A DNA stretch of 64,000 nucleotides from assembly GCA_017557505.1 (NCBI GenBank), contig JAFYYP010000005.1, forward strand, positions 16,635 through 80,634, written 5' to 3'. Below, one piece after another: positions 8,786 to 17,492 of this stretch. Under the pieces are notes generated by a model. The model did no database searches, was not told where the DNA came from, and saw nothing but the letters and a program-made list of their open reading frames with translations. The translations under genes and the position numbers were made by a program. Origin of the DNA: Bacillota bacterium. GTDB lineage: Bacteria; Bacillota; Clostridia; Peptostreptococcales; Anaerovoracaceae. How positions within the stretch are numbered: the stretch's first letter is position 1; the number at the start of each line of letters is the position of its first letter.

Positions 8786-9398
8786 CTTTTTCTTTTTTCA
8801 GCAGCATCTTCAGGCCGAAGAAGACGATCAGCGCGCCGACGCACACGTTCAGGACGTTGGCGACAGCTGCGGAGATGAAGGTCGAGAGAATCGTGCCGAG
8901 GATCGCCACGAACGTCATGAACAGCAATGTCGCCGAGACCAGCCCGCACGAAAAGACCAGCAGCTCCTTCTTATCGAACTGCTCCTCGATGATCTTCGTG
9001 GTCAGTACGCTGCCCCAGAACGCGATGGTCAGGGGGTTGGACAGGGTCAGCACGAGACCCTGGATGAAGACGCTGGACGACGTGGGCTTCAGGTTCAGCC
9101 CCGGGATCAGACTGATCCCGAACACGCCCAGAATGATGTTCAGCCCGAACAGGATCAGCACGAGCGAGCCGACGACCTTGAAGACCTTCTTGACGCTCTC
9201 CTTTTCCATGATCCTGCTGACGCCGATGCTGGCCAGCGCGATGTAGAACGCGTCGACGAGGGCAATTGCCAGCACGAGCGACATCGCCACCCAGAAGCCC
9301 GCGTTTTTCGCCGTATTGAACACCATCAGGCACATCGGGCCGATGGCGATCTGCAGCAGCATGCCGAAGCGCAGGCCGCTGAAATACCGTTTGATCAT
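8781..9398 (-). CDS. LysE family translocator
   Basis: 205 residues, the usual size of LysE/RhtB exporters, with about six hydrophobic helices. The family signature region is near the N-terminus (FGMLLQIAIGPMCLMVFNTAKNAGFWVAMSLVLAIALVDAFYIALA), together with GSLVLILFGLNIILGVFG in the middle. These proteins export amino acids such as lysine, arginine or threonine. It lies 9 bases downstream of an Lrp/AsnC regulator on the same strand, as expected for amino-acid-sensing control of an amino acid exporter. A REP-like repeat overlaps its stop codon. Confidence 0.88.
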   Translation of the reverse strand: MIKRYFSGLRFGMLLQIAIGPMCLMVFNTAKNAGFWVAMSLVLAIALVDAFYIALASIGVSRIMEKESVKKVFKVVGSLVLILFGLNIILGVFGISLIPGLNLKPTSSSVFIQGLVLTLSNPLTIAFWGSVLTTKIIEEQFDKKELLVFSCGLVSATLLFMTFVAILGTILSTFISAAVANVLNVCVGALIVFFGLKMLLKKEKE

Positions 9399-9407
9399 TC
9401 TTTCACC

Positions 9408-9848
9408 TTACACGTTGATCTCTTCCTTCAGGGTCGTCAGGTTGATGATCGTCGTCGTGGAGACCACGCCCGGGATGCCCTTCAGGAAATCGGAGATGAA
9501 CGATTCCAGCTCGTCCGTGTCGGCGACGAGCACCTTCAGCAGGTAGTCGCTCTGCCCCGCCACGTGATGGCACTCCAGGACGTGCCTGCTGCGGACGACC
9601 TCCGTCCGGAAGCGGTTGATGTTTTCCGTCGTATCCAGTGTGACCAGAATAAACACGAGCAGCTTGTAACCCATCGCCTTGCGGTTGACCTTCACCAGGT
9701 ACCCTTCGATGATGCCGCTGCGCTCCATCTTGCGGATGCGCTCAGCCGTCGCGGGAACCGAAAGCGAGACCGCCTTGCTGATGTCCGAAGCGGTCGCCCG
9801 CCCGTTTTTCTTCAGTTCTTCCAGGATCTTCAGATCGATGTCGTCCAT
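9408..9848 (-). CDS. Lrp/AsnC family transcriptional regulator
   Basis: 146 residues. An N-terminal helix-turn-helix (MDDIDLKILEELKKNGRATASDISKAVSLSVPATAERIRKME) is followed by the RAM effector-binding domain (about 65-146), the standard Lrp/AsnC arrangement. The frame is open further upstream to 9902, but the start is placed at 9848 because AAGGAGAAAAAG immediately precedes it and MDDIDLKIL is the typical family N-terminus. The LysE-type exporter follows after 9 bases, so the two probably form a regulator-exporter operon that responds to an amino acid. Confidence 0.9.
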   Translation of the reverse strand: MDDIDLKILEELKKNGRATASDISKAVSLSVPATAERIRKMERSGIIEGYLVKVNRKAMGYKLLVFILVTLDTTENINRFRTEVVRSRHVLECHHVAGQSDYLLKVLVADTDELESFISDFLKGIPGVVSTTTIINLTTLKEEINV

Positions 9849-9976
9849 CTTTTTCTCCTTATGATTTAAAGCAATTATATGTTCTGAAGTAATTATATTC
9901 AATCATCCGGCGCGAAAACAATAACTGTTTAAGTACTGTGCCGGGATTCTTAATTCTTTACGGCGGATATAACAAA

Positions 9977-10000
9977 ACCGGCGGGCCTAAGCCCGCCGGT
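9977..10000 (-). terminator. Intrinsic terminator of the thiolase gene
   Basis: Perfect 10-bp stem ACCGGCGGGC with loop CTAA and GCCCGCCGGT. Read on the minus strand it is followed by TTTTG, fitting the leftward thiolase gene that stops at 10032. Confidence 0.85.
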
Positions 10001-10031
10001 CTGTTGTTTTTCGCTTATCCGATCCGGAAGA

Positions 10032-11210
10032 TTACATCTCCACGATCATGGCAGTGCCCATGCCGCCGCCGATGCACAGCGTGGCCAGACCCTTCTTGCT
10101 GCCTCTCTTCTTCATCTCATAAATGAGGGTGATGAGGATACGTGCACCGGATGCGCCGATGGGGTGACCCAGAGCGATCGCGCCGCCGTTGACGTTCAGC
10201 TTCTCTTCGGGGATCTGCAGCTCTCTGCCTACTGCGACAGACTGTGCGGCGAACGCTTCGTTCGCTTCGAACAGGTCGATGTCGTCCACGGTGAGGCCGG
10301 CCTTCTCCAGCGCCTTCTTGGAAGCGGGGATGGGGCCTACGCCCATGATGGAGGGATCGACGCCTGCGGAAGCGTAGGAGACGATCTTGCACAGCGGGGT
10401 GATGCCCAGCTCTGCGGCCTTTTCAGCGCTCATGACGACCAGAGCCGCCGCGGAGTCGTTGATGCCGGAAGCGTTGGCTGCGGTCACCTTGCCGTCCTTC
10501 TTGAAGGCGGGCTTCAGCTTGGCCATCTTCTCGAGAGATGCGCCGAACTTGGGATATTCGTCGGTGTCGAAGACGATGGGATCGCCCTTCTTCTGCGGAA
10601 TGACCACGGGAACGATCTCATCCTTGAACTTGCCGGCCTTGATGGCGGCTTCTGCCTTCTGCTGGGACTTCAGGGAGAACTCGTCGAGCTCTTCTCTGGT
10701 GATGCCCCACTGATCGGCGACGTTCTCAGCGGTCATGCCCATGTGATACTGGTTGAAAGCATCCCACAGACCGTCGTTGACCATGACGTCGACCATCTTG
10801 GCGTCGAACATTCTCGCGCCCCAGCGTGCGGAGGGAACCGCATAGGGAGCCAGCGACATGGATTCGGTACCGCCTGCGATAACGATGTCAGCATCGCCTG
10901 CCTTGATGATCTGAGCGGCCAGACCTACGCTGCGGAGACCGGAACCGCAGACCTTGTTGATGGTCATTGCGGGAGTTTCCTTCGGAAGTCCTGCGGCCAG
11001 GGAGACCTGACGCGCGATGTTCTGACCCAGGCCGGCCTGCAGTACGCAGCCGAATACGAGCTCGTCGACCTGTTCGGGCTGGATGCCAGCTCTTTTGATC
11101 GCCTCTTCAACAGCTACTTTGCCAAGCGTTACGGCGGGGGTGTTCTTCAGGGTTCCGCCGAAGCTGCCGATCGGTGTTCTGGCTGCGCTGGCGATGACTA
11201 CTTCTCTCAT
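10032..11210 (-). CDS. thlA: Acetyl-CoA acetyltransferase (thiolase)
   Basis: 392 residues, typical of biosynthetic thiolases that condense two acetyl-CoA into acetoacetyl-CoA, an entry step of butyrate or ketone formation in clostridia. All catalytic elements are present: the nucleophilic Cys in [10 protein letters not shown] (about residue 88), the His in [14 protein letters not shown], and the second Cys in CIGGGMG near the C-terminus. AGGAGGACAAATCAC precedes the start. A TATACT -10 box lies about 45 bases upstream on this strand. The gene stands alone between a terminator and surE, with no other butyrate-pathway gene nearby. Confidence 0.94.
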   Translation of the reverse strand: MREVVIASAARTPIGSFGGTLKNTPAVTLGKVAVEEAIKRAGIQPEQVDELVFGCVLQAGLGQNIARQVSLAAGLPKETPAMTINKVCGSGLRSVGLAAQIIKAGDADIVIAGGTESMSLAPYAVPSARWGARMFDAKMVDVMVNDGLWDAFNQYHMGMTAENVADQWGITREELDEFSLKSQQKAEAAIKAGKFKDEIVPVVIPQKKGDPIVFDTDEYPKFGASLEKMAKLKPAFKKDGKVTAANASGINDSAAALVVMSAEKAAELGITPLCKIVSYASAGVDPSIMGVGPIPASKKALEKAGLTVDDIDLFEANEAFAAQSVAVGRELQIPEEKLNVNGGAIALGHPIGASGARILITLIYEMKKRGSKKGLATLCIGGGMGTAMIVEM

Positions 11211-11276
11211 GTGATTTGTCCTCCTAAATATCTGAACGAAACAGTATAGACTAACTAATTAATTTTATCGCAATTA

Positions 11277-12065
11277 TCAGGGCGTTTCAAGAGTGATCCC
11301 CCAGCTGCGGACGAGATCCATCATCTTCGCATTCTCGTGCATCATCTGGATCGGCGTGATGGTCGCCCAGCCCTCCTGCCAGGCTGTCGTGTCCCAGGCA
11401 GGATCGGGATCGTCGCGGTAGGTCGCCACAGAAACGTACTCCCAGACGCTGCTGGCCCCCTCTCTCCGGAGGAGCTTGATGCCGTCAGTGTAGTCGCGCG
11501 GACCGATCGTCGCGACCTTGATGCCTTTCAGCTGGTCCGCCGGGATGTCCGGCACATTGACCGAGATGATCGTATCGCGGGGTACGTTGCCCTTCGCGGC
11601 TCTTACGACCTTGGGGATGAGCCCCGGAAGCGCCTCGAAATACAGCGCTTCGTGGCTGCACAGGGAAAATGCGATGGACGGAACGCCCAGGAACAGGCCT
11701 TCCATAGCCGCTGAGATCGTGCCCGAATAGTGGATGTCCCTTCCGAGGTTAGACCCATGGTTGACCCCGGTGCACACCATGTCGACGGGGATGCCCTTGC
11801 TGCGCAGGATCGAAACGCCCGTCTTGACGCAGTCAGCGGGCGTGCCGCTGCAGGCCCACACGCCTTCGACGCGGTCGAAGCCTTCGGTGCTGTACGGGGT
11901 CACTACCTGCTCTTCGTGCAGAAACAATCCGTGACCCGCGCAGGAACGCTCCTGTGACGGCCCGAACACGTAGATATGCGTATCTTCTATCGTTGCCAGC
12001 GCATTCGCAAGGACTTTCAGCCCGTATTTGAAAACGCCGTCGTCGTTGCTGATGACTATATTCAT
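11277..12065 (-). CDS. surE: 5'/3'-nucleotidase SurE
   Basis: 262 residues. The N-terminal MNIVISNDDG is the metal-binding signature of SurE, a metal-dependent nucleoside monophosphate phosphatase linked to stress survival. GVNHGSNLGRDIHYSGTISAAMEG is the second conserved block and holds the catalytic-site Asn and Ser/Thr residues. GGAGGTTTAAC precedes the start. It is divergent from the SOS-type DNA repair gene pair, with only about 70 bases between the starts, so the LexA-type box there could influence both. Confidence 0.93.
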   Translation of the reverse strand: MNIVISNDDGVFKYGLKVLANALATIEDTHIYVFGPSQERSCAGHGLFLHEEQVVTPYSTEGFDRVEGVWACSGTPADCVKTGVSILRSKGIPVDMVCTGVNHGSNLGRDIHYSGTISAAMEGLFLGVPSIAFSLCSHEALYFEALPGLIPKVVRAAKGNVPRDTIISVNVPDIPADQLKGIKVATIGPRDYTDGIKLLRREGASSVWEYVSVATYRDDPDPAWDTTAWQEGWATITPIQMMHENAKMMDLVRSWGITLETP

Positions 12066-12102
12066 GTTAAACCTCCGGGCAATATTGTATCACATTTCAG
12101 GG

Positions 12103-12132
12103 TTGAACATATGTTCTTTTCTGCGGTATAAT
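12103..12132 (+). promoter_or_regulatory. Sigma-A promoter with embedded LexA (SOS) box
   Basis: TTGAAC (12103-12108), 18-base spacer, TATAAT (12127-12132). The perfect palindrome GAACATATGTTC (12105-12116) overlaps the -35 element and matches the Gram-positive LexA consensus GAAC-N4-GTTC. A transcript starting 7 bases after the -10 would begin at or very near the ATG at 12139. Confidence 0.82.
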
Positions 12133-12138
12133 AGACGT

Positions 12139-13590
12139 ATGCAGAACTTCGACGCCGTGATGGAAAAACTGAAGATCTTAACGGACGCCGCCAAGTACGA
12201 CGTGTCGTGCAGCAGCTCGGGCAGCGAACGCCGCGGGCAGGACGGACACCTCGGCAGCGCGGCCGCCATGGGCATCTGCCACTCCTGGACGGCGGACGGG
12301 CGGTGCATCTCCCTGCTGAAAGTCCTGTACACCAACAAGTGCGTGTACGACTGCGAGTACTGCGTCAACCGGCGCAGCAACGAGACGCCGAGGGCTGCCT
12401 TTACGCCGAGAGAACTTGCGGAACTCACCATGGAGTTCTACCGCCGCAACTACATCGAAGGACTGTTTTTGAGCTCTGCCGTAGACGGTTCGCCCGACAG
12501 GACGCTGGAGGAGATCTGCGAGTCCCTGCGCATGCTGCGCGAAGATCTCGGCTTCCTCGGCTACATCCACGCGAAGATCATCCCCGGCGCGGATCCCGCG
12601 ATCGTGCAGCGCATCGGCATGCTGGCGGACCGTCTGAGCGTCAACATCGAACTGCCGAGCCGCGAGAGCCTGGCCGCCCTCGCGCCGCAGAAAAAGCCGG
12701 ACGGCATCCTGAAACCCATGCGGCAGATCACGGACACGATGGAAGAGCAACGCTCGCTGACCGGCGCAGGCAACAAATACTCGAAGTACCGCTACCGGCC
12801 GAAACAATTGCCCGAAAACAGCCGGCTGATGATAGGAGAAAGCGCGCCGCGGCACGGGGCGTATTCCACGGACCAGCTCGTGTTCCGCGGCGCCGGGAAG
12901 AACCTGACCCTGCGCCAGATCGACGCGAAGATGGCTATCAAAGAGGAGCGTTTCGCCCCTGCCGGGCAGACGACGCAGCTGATGGTCGGGGCTTCCGGCG
13001 AGAACGACGCGCAGATCCTGGCGCTGTCGCACGCGCTGTACAAGCAGTTCTACATGAAGCGTGTGTATTTCTCGGCCTACATCCCGCTGATGGCGTCCCC
13101 CCTGTTGCCCGCCGTCGGCACGTCCGTGCCGCTTACCCGCGAACACCGTCTGTATCAGGCGGACTGGCTGATGCGCTTCTACGGTTTCGACGCCGGAGAG
13201 ATCCTGGACGCCTCTCACCCGAACCTCGACCTCGAACTCGACCCGAAGATCTCCTGGGCACTGCGCCATCCGGAGTTTTTTCCGATGGAGATCAACCGCG
13301 CAAGCCCCGAGGAGATCCTGCGCATCCCTGGCATCGGCACCATTTCTGCCGGACGCATCGTGCGGCAGAGAAGAGTCGCAGCCCTCACCTACGACGACTT
13401 AAAGCGAATGGGCGTCGTGCTGAAACGGGCTAAATATTTCATTACGGTCGGCGGCAGGTACTACGGCGGGCGTGTGAAAGAGGACGAACTGCGCGAGCAC
13501 TTTATCCTGCAGTCCGGCGGCCAGCAGATCGACCTGTTCGCCCAGACCGACCCGCGTTTTCTAGGCCAAACGAATCTGCAGATCGAATAA
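12139..13590 (+). CDS. Putative DNA modification/repair radical SAM protein (TIGR03916 type)
   Basis: 483 residues. The radical SAM cluster motif is C68-VYD-C72-EY-C75, in NKCVYDCEYCVNR. A helix-hairpin-helix DNA-binding element sits near the C-terminus (EILRIPGIGTISAGRIVRQR). This domain pair, followed directly by the gene below, is the known pairing of TIGR03916 and TIGR03915 families thought to act in DNA repair; the reaction is not established. A longer frame opens at 12028, inside surE, but I choose 12139 because the -10 element and SOS box lie just upstream and the N-terminus MQNFDAVMEKLKILTDAAKYD is family-like. No Shine-Dalgarno is evident, consistent with a leaderless message. The partner follows after 2 bases. 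Confidence 0.88.
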   Translation: MQNFDAVMEKLKILTDAAKYDVSCSSSGSERRGQDGHLGSAAAMGICHSWTADGRCISLLKVLYTNKCVYDCEYCVNRRSNETPRAAFTPRELAELTMEFYRRNYIEGLFLSSAVDGSPDRTLEEICESLRMLREDLGFLGYIHAKIIPGADPAIVQRIGMLADRLSVNIELPSRESLAALAPQKKPDGILKPMRQITDTMEEQRSLTGAGNKYSKYRYRPKQLPENSRLMIGESAPRHGAYSTDQLVFRGAGKNLTLRQIDAKMAIKEERFAPAGQTTQLMVGASGENDAQILALSHALYKQFYMKRVYFSAYIPLMASPLLPAVGTSVPLTREHRLYQADWLMRFYGFDAGEILDASHPNLDLELDPKISWALRHPEFFPMEINRASPEEILRIPGIGTISAGRIVRQRRVAALTYDDLKRMGVVLKRAKYFITVGGRYYGGRVKEDELREHFILQSGGQQIDLFAQTDPRFLGQTNLQIE

Positions 13591-13592
13591 CC

Positions 13593-14333
13593 ATGGAATA
13601 CCTCTACGACAACACGTTCGACGGCCTGCTCACCTGCCTGTACGAGCACGTCTATACCGAGCACGCGGACAGCATCATCTCGGTGCGTCCCGATATCCAG
13701 ATCAGCCTCGGCCGGCAGATGCAGGTGGAAACGGACCTCGAAAAATCCGAGAAGGTGGCACATGCCATCGAGACGAAAATAAGCCCCGCAGCGCTGCGCA
13801 GGGCTTACAATGCGTGGCTTACCGCCGAAGACGGCAAGGAGATGGACGTGCTCCGCTATGTGTTTTTAGGCTTCAAGCTGGGCAAAGACATCGACAGGCT
13901 CCACGGCAGCGAGACCGTGCGGCGCATCGACGTGCTCAATCACAAGGTCTCCTGGGAGGCGGACCGCATCCTCGGCATTCTGCGCTTTTCCGTCATCCAG
14001 AGCCCGCAGGGCGAGGTGCTGTACGCGGCCATCCATCCAAACTGCGACCTCATCCAGACGGTCATGCCGCACTTTCTGAACCGCTTCCGGCAAGACCCTT
14101 TCATCATCCACGACGTAGGCAGAGAAAAAGCTGCCTTCGCGGCGGAAGGCAGCTGGGTCATACGTTCTTTGCCAAAAGACTTTTCGCCGCAGTACACGCC
14201 GGACGAACAGCAGTACCGGGAACTGTGGCGCGGCTATTTTAAAACCGCCGCCATCGACCAGCGCCGCAACCCGTCCCTGCAGAAGCACTTCATCCCGACG
14301 CGTTACTGGCAGTATCTGACCGAAATGCAATAA
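13593..14333 (+). CDS. TIGR03915 family putative DNA repair protein (radical SAM partner)
   Basis: 246 residues starting MEYLYDNTFDGLLTCLYEH, the characteristic opening of the TIGR03915/DUF4130 family. This family is nearly always encoded beside the TIGR03916 radical SAM protein and in some genomes is fused to a uracil-DNA glycosylase-like domain. The two genes are separated by 2 bases, so translational coupling is likely. The C-terminal FSPQYTPDEQQYRELWRGYF block is typical of the conserved family core. Function is inferred only from association. Expression should be damage-inducible through the SOS box upstream. A bidirectional terminator follows. Confidence 0.86.
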   Translation: MEYLYDNTFDGLLTCLYEHVYTEHADSIISVRPDIQISLGRQMQVETDLEKSEKVAHAIETKISPAALRRAYNAWLTAEDGKEMDVLRYVFLGFKLGKDIDRLHGSETVRRIDVLNHKVSWEADRILGILRFSVIQSPQGEVLYAAIHPNCDLIQTVMPHFLNRFRQDPFIIHDVGREKAAFAAEGSWVIRSLPKDFSPQYTPDEQQYRELWRGYFKTAAIDQRRNPSLQKHFIPTRYWQYLTEMQ

Positions 14334-14335
14334 AA

Positions 14336-14355
14336 GACGGCCCTTCCGGGCCGTC
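14336..14355. terminator. Intrinsic terminator between convergent genes
   Basis: 8-bp stem GACGGCCC, loop TTCC, GGGCCGTC, with TTTTA on the minus-strand side and CCTTTCTTC on the plus-strand side. It separates the convergent repair pair and methyltransferase. Confidence 0.8.
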
Positions 14356-14365
14356 CCTTTCTTCT

Positions 14366-14959
14366 CTATTTCTTTCCCGCCACCTGGTACATCCGGCTGT
14401 CGTCGATCACGGTCGTGACCCCCAGAACCTCCGCGAAGATCGCCGCAAGTTCTTCTGCGGGCATCAGGCCGTTCGAGACGTGCTTCGCGGACCCGCTGTG
14501 GTGCGCGTTGATCGCCTCGCGGCTCTTTCCGTGTGCGACGGTCAGTACGCCGCCGTCCTTCAGCAGCGAAGCCAGCCGCCGGACGAGCCTCCCGGGATCC
14601 GGGAAGTGCGGAAACGCATTGTATACCACGATGCAGTCGAACTTTCTGCCGAATTCCTCCGTTTCCACATCGCCGCAGAGCACTGTCACTTCCGGCTGCG
14701 GAAACTTTTCGCGTGCGATCTTTACCATTTCCGGCGAGATATCGATGGCTGTCACGGACGCGACATCTCTTGACACATAATCCGGGATCAGTACGCCGGT
14801 GCCGCAGGCGACGTCCAGTACGTCCTTGCCTGCCGAAACGTCCGCATTGTCGAGGATCTCCCCGATCACCTCGTCATTGCGCACCATATCCGCGTCCCAC
14901 AGCGGCGCGAGGCGGTCAAAAAATTCAATTACTTCGTTGGTATCGATCATGTTTTCCAT
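14366..14959 (-). CDS. Class I SAM-dependent methyltransferase
   Basis: 197 residues. Motif I is VLDVACGTGVLIPDY (about 48-62), the acidic motif II loop is AIDISPEMVKIAREKF, and motif IV is FDCIVVYNAFPHF, so this is a Rossmann-type methyltransferase of the UbiE/small-molecule group. Motif III-like CGDVE is present. The substrate is unknown. The proposed start has no strong ribosome binding site, and an alternative is the second Met four codons in. It is divergent from the DUF3842 gene across a region with a strong dyad. Confidence 0.82.
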   Translation of the reverse strand: MENMIDTNEVIEFFDRLAPLWDADMVRNDEVIGEILDNADVSAGKDVLDVACGTGVLIPDYVSRDVASVTAIDISPEMVKIAREKFPQPEVTVLCGDVETEEFGRKFDCIVVYNAFPHFPDPGRLVRRLASLLKDGGVLTVAHGKSREAINAHHSGSAKHVSNGLMPAEELAAIFAEVLGVTTVIDDSRMYQVAGKK

Positions 14960-15001
14960 CCGTTGAATACACTAAAATTTCCTGCCGCCTTCACGGCAAC
15001 A

Positions 15002-15031
15002 TTGTAATTATACCGATTTTTCGGTACAATT
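15002..15031 (+). promoter_or_regulatory. Promoter with an operator-like dyad filling the spacer
   Basis: TTGTAA (15002-15007), 17-base spacer, TACAAT (15025-15030) upstream of the DUF3842 gene. The region 15006-15031 is a dyad: AATT-A-TACCGA, TTTT centre, TCGGTA-C-AATT. It covers the spacer and -10, so it could be a repressor site or a transcribed hairpin. Confidence 0.5.
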
Positions 15032-15063
15032 CAAGTATCGACCCCGAAGGAGAAACCGAACCC

Positions 15064-15471
15064 ATGAAAGTACTCGTTATCGACGGCCAGGGCGGTAAAA
15101 TGGGCCGCGCGCTGGTCGAACAGATCATCAAACAGAATATCCCGTGCGAACTCATCGCCATCGGCACGAATTCCATGGCGACCGAATCCATGATGAAAGG
15201 CGGCGCCCCGGCAGCCGCGACCGGCGAGAACCCGGTGATCGTGAACGCGGCAAAGGCCGATATCATCGCAGGCCCGATGGGCATCATCGCGGCCAATGCA
15301 CTGCTCGGCGAAGTCACGCCTGCGATGGCCCTCGCGATATCCGAGAGCAGCGCACTCAAGGTGCTGATCCCGGTCAACCGCTGCGGCATTTTCGCCGCCG
15401 GCACTGAGGATAAGTCTCCCTCGCAGTACATCGAATCCGCCGTCCGCAAGATCGCGGAGATGTGCCGTTAA
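15064..15471 (+). CDS. DUF3842 family protein
   Basis: 135 residues. It opens with MKVLVIDGQGGKMGRALVEQI, a dinucleotide-binding-like start, and matches the small DUF3842 family widespread in Clostridia, of unknown function. PVNRCGIFAAGTEDKSPSQYIESAVRKI is the conserved end. Start chosen at this ATG with AAGGAG about 12 bases upstream; a much longer in-frame extension reaching back to 14533 overlaps the methyltransferase gene and is not credible. Its last 4 bases overlap the stop of the convergent patatin gene. Confidence 0.82.
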   Translation: MKVLVIDGQGGKMGRALVEQIIKQNIPCELIAIGTNSMATESMMKGGAPAAATGENPVIVNAAKADIIAGPMGIIAANALLGEVTPAMALAISESSALKVLIPVNRCGIFAAGTEDKSPSQYIESAVRKIAEMCR

Positions 15472-16727
15472 ACCAATCCGTTCTTTACAGCCCACAGGGC
15501 CGCGTTAAAGTCTTTCCCGACAGATCCCCGGGCAGCCGCTTCCGCAAGCGGCCGCTCTGCGGTCTGTTTTTTTACGGTGTCGCACAGGCCCAGGAACACG
15601 GACTGCCGCGAATACTCGCCTACGTTCTCCAGTCCGACCTTGATCGCCTTCCACGACAACTTCTTTTCCCAGAGCTTCTTCAGGTCGACGTCCAGATTCT
15701 TCGTGTCCAGCGCGTTCCGGCATTCGTCGATCTCGTTCAGCAGCGCGTTGCGGTATGACTGCTTCGAATAGATGACCCCCGAATCCAGACCGAAGATCTC
15801 CCCGGTCCGCTCGGCTGCCGCCAGGCTTCTCTGGTCCATGGAACCCTTCATGAAAGTATACCGCTGTCCGTCGAACGCGCCGTAGATCTTCATGGTATCG
15901 AGGTAGCCCATGCGCATGATGCGGCGGGTGTTGGCAGGGTCGAACACGACGAAGTTGCCGAGTTCGTCCGAGGGTTCGATCATGGTCAGACGCGCGCCGG
16001 CTTTCTCGATGTCGCCGCCCTGCACCAGGCCCACGGCCTCGAGGTTGACCGCGATGATGCGCTCCGCGCCTTTATCCAGCGCCATGCGCACCGGGATGTA
16101 GTCGTAGAAGCCGCCGTCCAGGTATTTAGTACCGTCGATCTCATAGGGCTTCACGACAGGATAGCACGAGCAGCTGGCCAGCACGTAGTCCATCAGCTTG
16201 CCCTCCGGAATATCCTCTTTCCAGAGGTACAGCGGCGTCCAGGTATCCGGATCCATGGACCCTTCTTCGTTCAGCTTTACCGTGCATAGGCCGAAATCCG
16301 TCTTCGAGGCGCGCACCTCGTCCTCCGGGAAGTCCGCCATTAAGATGTCCTTGATGCCGGTAAAGCGTCCTCCTCCTTCCTGCAGGGCATGGTCGAAGTC
16401 GAACACCTCTTCGGTCTTCATGCTCAGCCACATGTCACGGGCTTTTTCGTACGAACCGAGCGCAACGATGTAGGCGTTCATGGCGCCGATGGACGTGCCG
16501 CAGACCATATCGATCTGCACGCCGAGTTCCGTCAGAGCCTGCCAGACGCCCATCTCGTAGGCGCCTCTGGCTGCGCCGCCGGACAGCACGAGCGCCGTCT
16601 TCTCCTGCGCCGCGGGTATATCCGCCTTTTCCTTTGACTTCTGAGCCGCTTTTTTGACGATTTCCGAGCTTTTTTTCGCGTCTCCGAGGAATTCCTTCGC
16701 CTTGTCTATTCTGCTATGTTCAGGCAT
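15468..16727 (-). CDS. Patatin-like phospholipase family protein
   Basis: 419 residues. After a charged N-terminal 40 residues comes the patatin core: the oxyanion-hole loop LSGGAARGAYE (about 49-58), the nucleophile Ser79 in GTSIG, and the catalytic Asp in LDGGFYDYIPV. These define a Ser-Asp dyad lipid acyl hydrolase. The C-terminal 130 residues are specific to this subgroup and unassigned. The start overlaps the end of the sirtuin gene by 22 bases, so the two are co-expressed. The substrate is unknown. Confidence 0.88.
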   Translation of the reverse strand: MPEHSRIDKAKEFLGDAKKSSEIVKKAAQKSKEKADIPAAQEKTALVLSGGAARGAYEMGVWQALTELGVQIDMVCGTSIGAMNAYIVALGSYEKARDMWLSMKTEEVFDFDHALQEGGGRFTGIKDILMADFPEDEVRASKTDFGLCTVKLNEEGSMDPDTWTPLYLWKEDIPEGKLMDYVLASCSCYPVVKPYEIDGTKYLDGGFYDYIPVRMALDKGAERIIAVNLEAVGLVQGGDIEKAGARLTMIEPSDELGNFVVFDPANTRRIMRMGYLDTMKIYGAFDGQRYTFMKGSMDQRSLAAAERTGEIFGLDSGVIYSKQSYRNALLNEIDECRNALDTKNLDVDLKKLWEKKLSWKAIKVGLENVGEYSRQSVFLGLCDTVKKQTAERPLAEAAARGSVGKDFNAALWAVKNGLV

Positions 16728-17446
16728 TCTCCCAGTACCTCCCCGATCGGGTCATGGATGACGAGATCCGCGCGGGCGTCCGCCGCCGTCTCGGACTTGT
16801 TCAGGATCACGAGCTTGTCTCCGTGGAAATAATGCACGAAACCGGCCGCCGGATACACGACGAGCGACGTTCCGCCGATGATCAGCACGTCCGCATCGGA
16901 GATCGCGTTCACCGCGCCGCGGATACAAGTGTCGTCCAGCATTTCGCCGTACAGCACAACATCTGGTTTGATGACACCGCCGCAGCTGCACTTGGGCACG
17001 CCGTTCTCGCAGTTGGCTTCGTCGAGGATGTAGTCGAGCCCGTACTTCTTGCGGCAGCGCAGACAGGTGTTGCGGTGCACGCTTCCGTGCAGCTCGTACA
17101 CGCGCTTGCTGCCCGCCAGCTGATGCAGGCCGTCGATGTTCTGCGTGACCACGGCGGAAAGCTTCCCCTGCTCCTCGAGTTTGGCGAGCGCCTTGTGTGC
17201 GCGGTTCGGCTTGGCCCAGGTCGCGATCAGATTCTTCTTGTAATAATCGAAGAACGTGACCGGGTCGCTGTCGAAGAAGTCGATGGACAGCATTTCTTCT
17301 GGGCTTCTGCCGTAATTGTGCTGCGCGTGGTACAGGCCGTTCTCGCTGCGGAAATCGGGCACGCCGCTCTCTGTGGAGACGCCGGCGCCGCCGAAAAAGA
17401 CGATGCGCTGCGCCTTGTCCAGGATTTCTTTCAGTTCTTCGTACAT
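16706..17446 (-). CDS. NAD-dependent protein deacylase (sirtuin, CobB type)
   Basis: 246 residues. NAD-binding motifs FFGGAGVSTESGVPDFRS and TQNIDGLH, catalytic His in ELHGSVH, and a zinc site from CLRC about residue 127 and the CSC pair about residue 154. Sirtuins remove acetyl or other acyl groups from lysines using NAD. The tail ADLVIHDPIGEVLGECL is typical for bacterial CobB-class proteins. AAGGAG sits 6-11 bases before the start. It overlaps the patatin gene, forming a two-gene unit. Confidence 0.93.
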   Translation of the reverse strand: MYEELKEILDKAQRIVFFGGAGVSTESGVPDFRSENGLYHAQHNYGRSPEEMLSIDFFDSDPVTFFDYYKKNLIATWAKPNRAHKALAKLEEQGKLSAVVTQNIDGLHQLAGSKRVYELHGSVHRNTCLRCRKKYGLDYILDEANCENGVPKCSCGGVIKPDVVLYGEMLDDTCIRGAVNAISDADVLIIGGTSLVVYPAAGFVHYFHGDKLVILNKSETAADARADLVIHDPIGEVLGECLNIAE

Positions 17447-17466
17447 AGAGACTCCTTTCTCAAAGC

Positions 17467-17492
17467 AAAAGCGGCCTCGAAAGGCCGCTTTT
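17467..17492. terminator. Intrinsic terminator between glutamine synthetase and sirtuin genes
   Basis: Perfect 11-bp stem AAAAGCGGCCT / AGGCCGCTTTT with a 4-base loop. On the minus strand it ends transcription coming from the glutamine synthetase operon. The remaining gap up to 17629 holds a smaller GGGAGG-CACT-CCTCCC hairpin and no gene that I can see. Confidence 0.8.

Noticed and set aside
12028-12138. N-terminal extension of the radical SAM protein
   Set aside because: It would start inside surE and cover the promoter and SOS box; the extension has no family-like sequence.
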